From an uncultured Bacilli bacterium (GTDB lineage: Bacteria > Bacillota_I > Bacilli_A > ML615J-28 > CAG-698), in assembly GCA_934096585.1 (NCBI GenBank), contig CAKOMG010000001.1, positions 62,001 through 126,000 on the forward strand: a stretch of DNA of 64,000 bases, in the 5' to 3' direction. The notes under the pieces were generated by a model that was not told where the DNA came from, made no database searches, and saw nothing but the letters and a program-made list of their open reading frames with translations. Within the stretch, counting starts at the first letter, position 1. Each line of letters opens with the position of its first letter. Both the position numbers and the translations under genes were made by a program. Of the stretch, positions 24,912 through 32,970 are shown in pieces.

Positions 24912-26078
24912 TTAATCCGTTATTAAAAATATTTCTTTTATTACTTCAAGTAATAATTCTAATACATTGGCTCTTTTAATTTCTTCTTCACTTATTAGCT
25001 TTATTTCATCGATTTTTTCATCACCATAAAAAACAGTTAATAAACTTTTGTCATTTTTTAAATCGATATTTTCTTCTATTTTTATTTCTTTATTTTTTTC
25101 ATTCTTCATTTTTAAAATAACTACATCTTTTTCTGCTTTTAAAATTATTCTATTTGGTGAATATCCTTTATCTTCAATTTCTTTAATTACATCGCCTTTT
25201 TTTACTAATACTTTCGTTTCGTAATTGTTTACTCCATAATTTAACATATTCATTATTTCATTATTTCTAGTTTTAGGAGATGTATTTCCCATGGATACTG
25301 CTATAAATCGCTCATTATTTTTTTTCATTGTTGCCGTAAGACAATATCCACTTTTATCAGTATGCCCTGTTTTTAACCCATCAACTTCATTAACAAAGCG
25401 AACTAATTTATTAGTATTTACAAGCCAAAACTTTTTCACTGTATCTTCTCTCACATAATCTTCATATATGGAAGTATATTTTAATATATCGGGATAATTA
25501 GTAATTAAATACTTAGCCATTGTTGCCATATCATATGCACTAGAATAATGATCATCATGATCAAATCCATAAGGATTAACAAAATTAGTATTTTGTAATC
25601 CCATTTCGTTGGCTTTATCATTCATCATTTTCACAAACATTTTTTCACTACCACCAATATGCATAGCAAGGGACATAGTTGCATCATTTGCGGAGGCAAT
25701 AGCCATTGATTTAATTAAATCATTAACACTCATTTGTTCGCCTTCACTTAAATATATTTGACTTCCTCCTAAACTAGAAGCTTCTTTAGGAGTTATGACC
25801 ATATCTTCTAATTTTATTGTTCCCTGTTCTATTTTTTCCATTACTAAAATCATTGTCATAATTTTAGTCATACTAGCAGGTGCTAATTTTTCATTTTCAT
25901 TTTTTGAATAAATAATTTTCCCAGTTTTAATTTCAATTAAACAAGCACTCTTCGCATCATTTGTTAACTCTAGATTTTCATTTATTGTTAATAAATCTGT
26001 AGCCTTTATAGTAAAAGAAGCGCTTATTATAGCAAAGATGAGCAAAAAGCTTAGCACAACAATTATTCTTTTTTTCAT
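24912..26078 (-). CDS. D-alanyl-D-alanine carboxypeptidase (DacF-like)
   Basis: Low-molecular-weight penicillin-binding protein that trims the pentapeptide of peptidoglycan. A signal peptide (about 1-27) is followed by the SxxK motif ASMTKIMTM, the SxN motif ASANDA and the KTG motif LKTGHT. The C-terminal domain ends in a hydrophobic amphipathic helix (LLLEVIKEIFLI) that would tether it to the membrane. 388 residues. In a spore former this may be the spore DacF or a vegetative DacA; the sigma-A-like promoter favours vegetative expression. Confidence 0.93.
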   Translation of the reverse strand: MKKRIIVVLSFLLIFAIISASFTIKATDLLTINENLELTNDAKSACLIEIKTGKIIYSKNENEKLAPASMTKIMTMILVMEKIEQGTIKLEDMVITPKEASSLGGSQIYLSEGEQMSVNDLIKSMAIASANDATMSLAMHIGGSEKMFVKMMNDKANEMGLQNTNFVNPYGFDHDDHYSSAYDMATMAKYLITNYPDILKYTSIYEDYVREDTVKKFWLVNTNKLVRFVNEVDGLKTGHTDKSGYCLTATMKKNNERFIAVSMGNTSPKTRNNEIMNMLNYGVNNYETKVLVKKGDVIKEIEDKGYSPNRIILKAEKDVVILKMKNEKNKEIKIEENIDLKNDKSLLTVFYGDEKIDEIKLISEEEIKRANVLELLLEVIKEIFLITD

Positions 26079-26094
26079 TTTTTTATCTCCTCAT

Positions 26095-26122
26095 ATAATA
26101 TTATTCAATATATTCTATTCAA
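26095..26122 (-). promoter_or_regulatory. promoter of carboxypeptidase gene
   Basis: TTGAAT (26122-26117), 16-nt spacer, TATTAT (26100-26095), 17 nt from the start codon; GAGGAG serves as ribosome site. Confidence 0.55.
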
Positions 26123-26154
26123 AGATCAAAAAAATATAATTTATAAAAAAGAAA

Positions 26155-26177
26155 ATCCACTAGTTTTACTAGTGGAT
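26155..26177 (-). terminator. terminator overlapping the zinc-ribbon gene stop
   Basis: ATCCACTAGT pairs perfectly with ACTAGTGGAT around a 3-nt loop, followed by TTTTCTTTTTT on the minus strand. Confidence 0.9.
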
Positions 26178-26708
26178 AAAGTAAAATTCAAACCATGATG
26201 GGAACATCTTACGATATTCTTCACATACATCTTGATCTAGTTGACCATTATTACATTGTTCAACTAATTGTCTTTTAAATTCTTCCATAAATGTTGGTGT
26301 TGAAATCATAATAATAATTGATAAAACTACACCAATAATACCTAAAATTAAACCAGCAATAGCTTTGCCTTCATTTCCATTTTTCTTCAAATAAATTGCG
26401 GAAAAAATAATAGCAAGAACACCTGGAATAACTGAAATAAATCCTAATCCACCACAACAACATACAATTAATGTTGAAACACTGACAATACCTAAAATCA
26501 TACTTACTAAATTTAAAGTACTTTGTTTAGCTGGTTTATTATTCGGAGTAATGTATTCAACATTTGGATTGTAATTTGCATTATTTTCTTGATTTACTGC
26601 TTGTGTAGTTTCTTGTTTTGGTTCAACTACACCGATAGTAGCTCCACAACTAACACAAAATTTGCTGTCATCAGCATTTTCTTTTCCACAAAATGGACAA
26701 TATTTCAT
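26169..26708 (-). CDS. zinc-ribbon membrane protein (DUF4190-like)
   Basis: 179 residues. The N-terminal zinc ribbon YCPFCGKENADDSKFCVSCG (CxxC...CxxC) is followed by an Asn/Gln-rich linker and two hydrophobic segments (about 67-107 and 117-137) of DUF4190 type, one containing CCCGGLG. A short Cys-containing tail follows. Such proteins are common and uncharacterised. The ATG at 26708 is set by GAGAGG; the longer frame adds only leader sequence. Confidence 0.82.
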   Translation of the reverse strand: MKYCPFCGKENADDSKFCVSCGATIGVVEPKQETTQAVNQENNANYNPNVEYITPNNKPAKQSTLNLVSMILGIVSVSTLIVCCCGGLGFISVIPGVLAIIFSAIYLKKNGNEGKAIAGLILGIIGVVLSIIIMISTPTFMEEFKRQLVEQCNNGQLDQDVCEEYRKMFPSWFEFYFIH

Positions 26709-26788
26709 AATAACCTCTCGATTAACCCTCTTAGGGAAATGTTTTATTTTTGTTAAAATAGTTAACAATCAATAATACTACTATCTAT

Positions 26789-26797
26789 ATTATACCA
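26789..26797 (-). promoter_or_regulatory. extended -10 of zinc-ribbon gene
   Basis: TGG-TATAAT (26797-26789) on the minus strand. The -35 region falls within the 16-bp AT inverted repeat and is poor, so the leader is about 80 nt. Confidence 0.45.
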
Positions 26798-26798
26798 T

Positions 26799-26834
26799 TT
26801 TTATTTAAAAAATAAAACTATTTTTTAAATAAAA
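26799..26834. repeat. perfect 16-bp A/T inverted repeat between divergent promoters
   Basis: TTTTATTTAAAAAATA (26799-26814), 4-nt loop, and its exact reverse complement (26819-26834). It overlaps the -35 region of the zinc-ribbon gene and lies just upstream of the DUF2752 promoter. It has no coding role and is not followed by a T-run suited to termination of a gene. Confidence 0.6.
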
Positions 26835-26844
26835 TGATAAATAA

Positions 26845-26873
26845 TTGCTAAAGAACCAAATATTTGTTATAAT
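26845..26873 (+). promoter_or_regulatory. promoter of DUF2752 gene
   Basis: TTGCTA (26845-26850), 17-nt spacer, TGT-TATAAT (26868-26873); GGAG precedes the ATG by 8 nt. Confidence 0.7.
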
Positions 26874-26892
26874 TATAAGTGGAGAATAAATA

Positions 26893-27243
26893 ATGAATAA
26901 AAAAGTATTTAACATATTTGCAATTTTAAGAATAATATTTTACATATTTCTATTTGGAGCATTTATAATTATTCCAAAAGAATACTTTATAAGCCATCCT
27001 GCCTCTTGTTTCATTAGAGACCACTATGGATTTTTATGTCCTTGCTGTGGAGTCACGAGATGCTTTTCTTGCTTAATGCATTTTGATTTTACTATGGCGA
27101 TAAAATACAATATAGTATTTGCAATTGGCATTTTTCCAATTTGTTTAATAATATTTTGTAATGACATACTTAATGTATTAATCAGATTATTTTCAAAAAA
27201 GCAAAAATATTCAATTATTGAAAGGTTCATTTTTAATGTATAA
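26893..27243 (+). CDS. DUF2752 membrane protein (N-terminal part?)
   Basis: 116 residues with the DUF2752 core LCPCCGVTRCFSCLMHFDFTMAIKYN between hydrophobic segments. The Cys pair and TR suggest a conserved but unknown membrane function. Members usually end with a final helix and an (I/L)LRN sequence. Here the frame stops early, while an overlapping +1 frame continues with further hydrophobic segments and ALRNLNLDF. The gene is thus either split by a frameshift or followed by a small membrane gene. Confidence 0.75.
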   Translation: MNKKVFNIFAILRIIFYIFLFGAFIIIPKEYFISHPASCFIRDHYGFLCPCCGVTRCFSCLMHFDFTMAIKYNIVFAIGIFPICLIIFCNDILNVLIRLFSKKQKYSIIERFIFNV

Positions 27244-27421
27244 TTTTTTAACAATGCTTTCAATCATATCTTTTTATTTGTTATTTGTATTCTTTTATCT
27301 TTATATAACCAAAAAGAAAACCTCATATTTAATATTATTTAGTATATTTTTATTTGTTTCTATAATTTCTTTCTCCTTTTGGGGAGCATTAAGAAACTTA
27401 AATTTAGACTTTCCTCATTAA
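27236..27421 (+). CDS. small membrane ORF, probable continuation of DUF2752
   Basis: 61 residues from ATG 27236 (AAAGG 10 nt upstream), or 67 from the TTG at 27218. Two hydrophobic segments end with FWGALRNLNLDFPH, which resembles the usual DUF2752 C-terminus. It is in the +1 frame relative to the preceding gene and ends at a terminator. I favour a frameshifted single gene over an independent one, but cannot exclude translational coupling of two small proteins. Confidence 0.45.
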   Translation: MYNFLTMLSIISFYLLFVFFYLYITKKKTSYLILFSIFLFVSIISFSFWGALRNLNLDFPH

Positions 27422-27440
27422 TCCTATGTTTCATAGGATT
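27420..27440 (+). terminator. terminator after DUF2752 region
   Basis: AATCCTATG-TTT-CATAGGATT followed by TTTTTTATTT on the plus strand; lies between convergent genes, with no T-run for the glpK side. Confidence 0.85.
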
Positions 27441-27442
27441 TT

Positions 27443-28936
27443 TTATTTGAACATCATGGTTGCTTTTACAGCTTTTTTCCAACCATTATATAATTTTTTT
27501 CTTTCTTCATGCGACATTTGACACATAAAAATTTGTTCTACACGATGTAATCTTTTTAGTTCATCTTGATTTTGCCATAATCCAGTCGCAAGACCAGCTA
27601 AATATGCAGCTCCTAAAGCTGTAGTTTCAAGGCATTCAGATCTAACAATTTTGCAATTCAAAATATTAGTTTGAAATTGCATTAAATAATTATTAGAGCT
27701 AGCTCCTCCATCAACAGCTAATGTTTTTATTGGTAAAGATGCCACTTTTACCATTGCTTCCATAACATCTTTTGATTGATATGCAATTGATTCAACAGTT
27801 GCATTAATAAAATTATCTTTTGTTGTGGCACGAGTAATACCAAATACAGAACCTCTAGCATCGTTATCCCAGTAGGGCGTACCCAGTCCAACAAAAGCAG
27901 GAACAACATAAACACCATTACTTCCTTGATTTCTACTGCTTTCTTCCACATCTTTACTTCTTCTAATCAAACGCATTCCATCTCTTAGCCATTGCACAGC
28001 ACTCCCACCAACAAACACCGAGCCTTCTAAAGCATATTCCACTTTGCCATTAATTGCCCAAGCAATTGTTGTTAAAAGCCCTTGACTTGAAGAAACAATT
28101 TTATCTTTAGTATTCATTAACATAAAGCATCCAGTTCCATAAGTATTTTTAACATCACCACCATTGAAACAACATTGTCCAAATAATGATGCTTGTTGAT
28201 CACCAATTACTGAAGCAATTGGAATATTTAGTCTCTCATCTATTTCTTTTAAACTTGTTGCAACACCATATATTTCACTAGATTCTTTTACATCAGGTAA
28301 AATAGAATTGGGAATTTCAAATAAATCTAGTAACTCTTGATCCCATTTTAAAGTATGAATATTAAATAGCATTGTTCTAGAAGCATTAGTGACATCAGTT
28401 ATATGGACTTTGCCATTAGTAAGTTTCCATACTAAATAACTATCTACTGTTCCAAATAATGCTTCTTTTTTTTCTATTTTATCTTTAACATGTGGGTATG
28501 CTTTCATCATCCATTTAATTTTACTTGCTGAGAAGTATGGATTGATTAATAACCCTGTTTTATCTTTTATAATGTTTTGATAACCCTCATCAATCCACTC
28601 AGAACAAATGTTTTGTGATTGACGACTTTGCCAAACAATAGCATTGCATAAGGGTAGACCAGTATTTTTATCCCATATTATTGTTGTTTCACGTTGATTA
28701 GTTATACCAATTGCACTAATTAAAGACGAATCTATTTTATTTGAAGTGAGAACCATTTTTAAACACTCGTATACTGTTTCCCATATTTCTAAAGCATTTT
28801 GCTCTACCCAACCATTTTCACGACAAATAATGCCTACTTCTAACTGACATGAGTCTATAATTTTACTTTCATTATCAAATAAAATAACTCGACTTGATGT
28901 AGTACCTTGATCTATAGCTATTATATATTTTTTCAT
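27443..28936 (-). CDS. glpK: glycerol kinase
   Basis: FGGY-family kinase making glycerol 3-phosphate from glycerol and ATP, 497 residues. Motifs: AIDQGTTSSRVILFD at the N-terminus, ITNQRETTIIWD, GDQQASLFGQ, TYGTGCFMLMNT and the ATP-site block DGGASSNNYLMQFQ. The glycerol facilitator glpF and oxidase glpO/D are not adjacent. Instead it follows an ECF sigma gene by 14 nt. It could feed phospholipid synthesis together with plsX/plsY in this window. Confidence 0.96.
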   Translation of the reverse strand: MKKYIIAIDQGTTSSRVILFDNESKIIDSCQLEVGIICRENGWVEQNALEIWETVYECLKMVLTSNKIDSSLISAIGITNQRETTIIWDKNTGLPLCNAIVWQSRQSQNICSEWIDEGYQNIIKDKTGLLINPYFSASKIKWMMKAYPHVKDKIEKKEALFGTVDSYLVWKLTNGKVHITDVTNASRTMLFNIHTLKWDQELLDLFEIPNSILPDVKESSEIYGVATSLKEIDERLNIPIASVIGDQQASLFGQCCFNGGDVKNTYGTGCFMLMNTKDKIVSSSQGLLTTIAWAINGKVEYALEGSVFVGGSAVQWLRDGMRLIRRSKDVEESSRNQGSNGVYVVPAFVGLGTPYWDNDARGSVFGITRATTKDNFINATVESIAYQSKDVMEAMVKVASLPIKTLAVDGGASSNNYLMQFQTNILNCKIVRSECLETTALGAAYLAGLATGLWQNQDELKRLHRVEQIFMCQMSHEERKKLYNGWKKAVKATMMFK

Positions 28937-28950
28937 ACTTACCTCATTAA

Positions 28951-29475
28951 TTATATTTTCTTATCATGTTTTAAATCTTTAACAAGATTCTCTGCTTCTT
29001 TTACTTCATATCTCATTTGATGAACACTTACGTTAAATTCATTCGCCATATCTTCATAACTATAATTTAAGCCATACCTTAAAAGTAATAATAAATAATT
29101 TCTACTACCTATCAATTCTTCTAAATTCGAATTAAATGTATAATCAATCGTTGATGTTGTACTTGGTAAATCTTCACTCGCATATGATTGTATTTGGTCT
29201 TCATATTCATTTTTCTTTCTTTGAATATCTATAATACAATTCTTAGTTATAGCATATATCCAAGTTTTAAAAGATGATATATCTCCATCAAATTGATCTA
29301 TGGTAGAATAAATTTTAAAGAAAATCTCTTGCATACAATCATCAGAATCATCATTGTTCTTTAAATAACTTGAAACAATAGCAAATATTAAATTCTTATA
29401 TTCATTATAAACATATTCAAATCCCTCTTCATCTCCACTTTTTATCTTTTTAATTGCTTTTTTAATTTTGTCCAT
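28951..29475 (-). CDS. ECF-type sigma factor
   Basis: 174-residue sigma-70 family protein with region 2 (YNEYKNLIFAIVSSYL, DDCMQEIFFKIYSTIDQFDGD, FKTWIYAITKNCIIDIQRKK) and a C-terminal region 4-like domain (LNYSYEDMANEFNVSVHQMRYEVKEAE). No anti-sigma gene is next to it; the following gene is glpK. The start follows TGGGGAT. The promoter is sigma-A-like rather than an obvious autoregulated ECF promoter. The regulon is unknown. Confidence 0.88.
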   Translation of the reverse strand: MDKIKKAIKKIKSGDEEGFEYVYNEYKNLIFAIVSSYLKNNDDSDDCMQEIFFKIYSTIDQFDGDISSFKTWIYAITKNCIIDIQRKKNEYEDQIQSYASEDLPSTTSTIDYTFNSNLEELIGSRNYLLLLLRYGLNYSYEDMANEFNVSVHQMRYEVKEAENLVKDLKHDKKI

Positions 29476-29555
29476 AATTATCCCCAGTAATACTTAAAAA
29501 ATTTTAAAATCAATATTATTTTAATGAATAGTGATGAAAATTCATCGATAATAAT

Positions 29556-29584
29556 ATTTTATCAATTTTTTATCATTTTTTCAA
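29556..29584 (-). promoter_or_regulatory. promoter of ECF sigma-glpK operon
   Basis: TTGAAA (29584-29579), 17-nt spacer, TGA-TAAAAT (29561-29556). The ~80-nt leader contains a GATGAA-n2-TTCATC inverted repeat just downstream of the -10. Confidence 0.7.
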
Positions 29585-29664
29585 TTATTTATAAGTATTT
29601 TTATAAAAAAATTCTTTTATAAATAGTTTAAATATGTTATAATTGTTTTAATAGGAGGTATTAG

Positions 29665-31197
29665 ATGATTAAAAAAATATTATTACAATTAAAGGAATCT
29701 TTCTTTTCTGTCATTCCCATTTACATTTTAGTAATTATTTTAAATTTTACACCACTTGTCAATTTAAAGACATTTGAAATTGTAATTTTTACTATTAGTA
29801 CTATTATACTAATTATAGGAATAACTTTTTTTAACCTCGGTGCCTCAATAGCGATGACACCTATGGGAAAAAAAGCAGGTGAAGGATTAACAAAGCAAGG
29901 TAAAATTGGAATATTATTACTTGTTGGATTTGTTTTGGGTTTTTTAGTTACTATTGCAGAACCGGACTTACAAGTTTTATCAAAACAAACAGAAGCAGTA
30001 TTTAATTCCACAACCTTGATATTTGGAATTGGACTTGACGTTGGTTTATTTTTATTACTTTCAATTATTAAAACAATTAAACGTGTAAATTTAAGTCAAT
30101 TATTAATGTTCTTTTATATGATTTTATTTGCTTGTGCTCTTCTTACTGTGTTAACAGGAAATGAAAAAATAATAGCACTTGCTTTTGATTCAGGCGGAGT
30201 TACAACAGGTCCTATCACTGTTCCTTTTTTAATGGCATTAGGTTTAGGTATCTCTAAAGTTGTTTCAAAGAAAAGTGATAAAGATGCCAGTTTCGGACTA
30301 ATTGCATTATGTTCTGTTGGTCCAATTCTTGTTGTTCTTCTTCTATCCATCTTTTCTAGTGGCGCAATATCATATGATACACCAACATATACTTTGACGA
30401 ATAATTTTGCTTTAGTTTTAGCAAAAAGTATTCTTGAAAAAATGAAGGAAGTAGGCATTGCTTTAATATTAATAGTTGTTTGCTTTTTGATTTTAAATGC
30501 ATTTATTTTAAAATTACCAAAGAAAAAAATATATAAAATGGGCATAGGTGTACTTTATACTTATATTGGCCTTGTTTTATTCCTAGCAGCTGTTGATTCT
30601 GCTTACATAGCAATTGGCTATAAAGTAGGTTGTGATTTAGCTACAAAATGTCCAAAATATTTACTTGTTATAATTGCCTTCATTATTGGAGGTTTAACTG
30701 TTCTTGCTGAGCCAGCAATTGCTGTATTAAAAGAGCAAGTTGAAGAAATAACAAACGGGTTAGTTAAACAAAAATCATTAATGATTGCTTTAATTGTCGG
30801 TGTTGGTTTGGCCATAGCCTTATCAGTTATAAGAATCATTTTTGGTTTCAATATTTTATATTATTTGATTCCGGGATATATAATATGTTTAGGATTATCA
30901 TTCTTTATTCCAAAGATTTATACTGCAATTGCCTTTGATTCTGGTGGTGTAGCTAGTGGTCCCTTAACTTCTAGTTTTATCCTTCCAATGGCTATTGGTA
31001 TTTGTTTTACTATGACAAATGATCCGAACAAAATTCTAACAGATGCTTTTGGTGTTGTTTCATTAGTTGCAATGTCTCCATTAATTACTATTGAAGCACT
31101 TGGCTTAATCGCTATAATTAAAGATAAAATTAAGAGCAAAAAAGCAATTAAACAAGCACTTAAAAATAATGATCGCGTAATAATCGAATTTAATTAG
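29665..31197 (+). CDS. DUF1538 membrane transporter, internally duplicated
   Basis: 510-residue multi-pass membrane protein. Two tandem halves repeat with an exact 250-residue offset: an AEP motif (98-100 and 348-350) in TIAEPDLQVL/VLAEPAIAVL, and FDSGGV-x2-GP (174-183 and 424-433). This indicates an inverted-repeat-type transporter fold. To my knowledge separate DUF1538 proteins UmpA/UmpB of a halophile were reported as a two-component Na+/H+ antiporter; here both halves are fused. An extended -10 (TGT-TATAAT) and GGAGG precede the start. It is followed by two PII-like genes in the same operon. Confidence 0.87.
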   Translation: MIKKILLQLKESFFSVIPIYILVIILNFTPLVNLKTFEIVIFTISTIILIIGITFFNLGASIAMTPMGKKAGEGLTKQGKIGILLLVGFVLGFLVTIAEPDLQVLSKQTEAVFNSTTLIFGIGLDVGLFLLLSIIKTIKRVNLSQLLMFFYMILFACALLTVLTGNEKIIALAFDSGGVTTGPITVPFLMALGLGISKVVSKKSDKDASFGLIALCSVGPILVVLLLSIFSSGAISYDTPTYTLTNNFALVLAKSILEKMKEVGIALILIVVCFLILNAFILKLPKKKIYKMGIGVLYTYIGLVLFLAAVDSAYIAIGYKVGCDLATKCPKYLLVIIAFIIGGLTVLAEPAIAVLKEQVEEITNGLVKQKSLMIALIVGVGLAIALSVIRIIFGFNILYYLIPGYIICLGLSFFIPKIYTAIAFDSGGVASGPLTSSFILPMAIGICFTMTNDPNKILTDAFGVVSLVAMSPLITIEALGLIAIIKDKIKSKKAIKQALKNNDRVIIEFN

Positions 31198-31206
31198 GAG
31201 GTAACT

Positions 31207-31575
31207 ATGAATAACAAAATTGAAGATTTAAAAAAATTAAAACTATTAATTTCCATAGTACCTCACGGAAAAAAAGAAATTATAACTGACCTATTAGAAA
31301 ATTACGATGTCAACTTTTCTTATTCTGTAAGAGGTAAAGGAACTGCATCAGAAGATTTAATTGAAATGCTAGGATTAAATGATGATTATCGAGATATAAT
31401 TTTTTCATTTATCCGTGCTGAAAAAGCTGGTGATGCTATTTTAGCTCTTGAAGATAAATTTACAAAATTCAAAAATCATAAATCTATTGCTTTCACTATC
31501 CCACTTTCAAGTGTGATTGGTATGCAAACATATTTATTCTTATCAAATCTTGGAGGTGAATACGTTGGAAAATAA
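31207..31575 (+). CDS. PII-like signalling protein 1
   Basis: 122 residues with a ferredoxin-like PII pattern: LLISIVPHGKKEIITDLLENYDV at the start, GKGTASEDLIEMLGL where PII proteins have the T-loop region, and DIIFSFIRAEKAGDAILALEDKF. The C-terminus ends IAFTIPLSSVIG. PII trimers bind nucleotides and gate transporters or enzymes. It starts 10 nt after the DUF1538 stop with TAGGAGG, and overlaps the second PII-like gene by 11 nt. Confidence 0.8.
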   Translation: MNNKIEDLKKLKLLISIVPHGKKEIITDLLENYDVNFSYSVRGKGTASEDLIEMLGLNDDYRDIIFSFIRAEKAGDAILALEDKFTKFKNHKSIAFTIPLSSVIGMQTYLFLSNLGGEYVGK

Positions 31576-31903
31576 AATGGTATTATTAACAGTAATAATT
31601 AATGGCGGTTTTTTTGAACAAGTTATGGATGTAGCAAAACAAAATGGTGCTCGAGGTGGAACAATTTTTAATGCGGTAGGAACTGCTGGAATAAATGCGG
31701 AAAAGTTATATGGTATAACTATTAATCCAGAAAAAGAGGTTTTATTTATTCTTGTAACAACGGAAGTAACTACACAACTTCTTGAAGCAATTTACGATAA
31801 TTTTGGTCCAGAAACAGATGCTCAGGGAATTGCCTTCACAATGCCAATTGAAGAAACTACAAGTAATTTAACAAAACAATATCGTAAACCAAAAAATCAT
31901 TAA
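31565..31903 (+). CDS. PII-like signalling protein 2
   Basis: 112 residues of the GlnB/PII-like fold: VLLTVIINGGFFEQVMDVAKQNGARGGTIFNAVGTAG, then NPEKEVLFILVTTEVTTQLLEAI and a C-terminal GIAFTMPIEET. The GARGGT segment is typical of PII-family proteins. The start is TTG at 31565, chosen because GGAGGTG ends 6 nt upstream; the frame upstream of it is hydrophobic read-through of gene 1. Together with protein 1 it could form a heteromeric sensor for the DUF1538 transporter. Confidence 0.82.
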   Translation: MENKMVLLTVIINGGFFEQVMDVAKQNGARGGTIFNAVGTAGINAEKLYGITINPEKEVLFILVTTEVTTQLLEAIYDNFGPETDAQGIAFTMPIEETTSNLTKQYRKPKNH

Positions 31904-31930
31904 TGATTATTCATTAATGATCTAAGTATT

Positions 31931-31954
31931 AATGATTCTAGTAATAGAATCATT
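31931..31954 (+). terminator. terminator of DUF1538-PII operon
   Basis: AATGATTCTA-GTAA-TAGAATCATT followed by TTTTTTATTTT on the plus strand. A second, tail-less 11-bp hairpin (31896-31921) lies just before it. Confidence 0.85.
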
Positions 31955-31956
31955 TT

Positions 31957-32970
31957 TTATTTTGTCACATTTTTAGCAAATTTCGTTTCCACAATCTTTT
32001 CATATGGTGTCCTTTGATCTAATTCATTAGCTTCTTCCATTATGTCAAGAAATAGTTCATATGCTTCTTTATTTAAGATTGGACTCTTAGCCCACGCTTC
32101 AATACTTAAATATCGTTCCATTACTACTTCTAATTCCTCAATTGTTGAAGAAGTAAACTGCGGATGAATTGCTATAGCAATTTCTTTTGGTGTATGACTA
32201 TAAACATAATTTACACCTTTATAAATTGCATTAGTAAATTTTTGAATAACATCTTCATTTTTTTCCATATAACTTTTATTACAAAAATAATTTGTATATG
32301 GAATTAATCCCGTTTGTTCACCAAGAGAAGCAACAATATATCCCTCTTTTGCTTTTTCAGTTAAGGTGGCTGTAGGTTCAAATAACGTTACATAGTCTCC
32401 TTCCCCACTTGTAAATGCCCCTGCTAAAGCTGCAAATTGAACATCTGTTCTAACATTTATGCCACCTTTTTCTAATACTGTTTGGTCATCCTGACCAACT
32501 AATAATCCTTTTTGTTTTAATGCATATTCTAAAACCATAACAGGCATACCACCTTGTCTTCCTCCAAGAATAGTTTTACCCTTTAAATTGTTCCATGCAA
32601 ATTCTTTAGTTCTACCAACTAAGAAGTTACCATCTCTTTGGGTTAATTGGCAAAAATTAATTGCATAATCTTTTTGTCCCTGATTGTAAACATAAATTGT
32701 AGCTTCTGCCCCAGCAAGACCGATATCAGCGTCTTTACTCAATAGAGATGCCATAACATTATTAGCTCCATTTCCTAAAACTACATCAACACTCAAACCA
32801 ACTTCATCAAAATAGCCATTATTTAAAGCTACATAAAATGGTGCATAAAATACAGAGTGCGCTACCTCACTAACTGTCACATGATATTTATCATCTTTTT
32901 TACATCCTGTAACAAAACATATCATAACAAATAAGCAACATACAAGAATTTTTTTGAAAAAATGCTTCAT
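31957..32970 (-). CDS. ABC importer substrate-binding lipoprotein (NMT1/ThiY/SsuA-like)
   Basis: 337 residues with a signal peptide and lipobox VTGC (Cys23), then an NMT1-type fold: SVFYAPFYVALNNGYFDEVGL, DADIGLAGAEATIYVYNQG, and a GGRQGGMPVMVLEYALKQKG loop. The family binds pyrimidine precursors, sulfonates, taurine or nitrate-type anions. No TPP riboswitch was seen upstream, so a thiamine-precursor role is not supported by regulation. The start codon overlaps the permease stop by one base. Confidence 0.87.
   Translation of the reverse strand: MKHFFKKILVCCLFVMICFVTGCKKDDKYHVTVSEVAHSVFYAPFYVALNNGYFDEVGLSVDVVLGNGANNVMASLLSKDADIGLAGAEATIYVYNQGQKDYAINFCQLTQRDGNFLVGRTKEFAWNNLKGKTILGGRQGGMPVMVLEYALKQKGLLVGQDDQTVLEKGGINVRTDVQFAALAGAFTSGEGDYVTLFEPTATLTEKAKEGYIVASLGEQTGLIPYTNYFCNKSYMEKNEDVIQKFTNAIYKGVNYVYSHTPKEIAIAIHPQFTSSTIEELEVVMERYLSIEAWAKSPILNKEAYELFLDIMEEANELDQRTPYEKIVETKFAKNVTK

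Noticed and set aside
30114..30545. 143-codon minus-strand open frame inside the DUF1538 gene
   Set aside because: It is antisense to a clear membrane protein, and hydrophobic codons read in reverse give long open frames; no ribosome site or motif.
31896..31921. 11-bp hairpin over the stop of the second PII-like gene as a separate regulatory element
   Set aside because: It has no T-run and lies directly before a proper terminator; probably part of the 3'-end structure.
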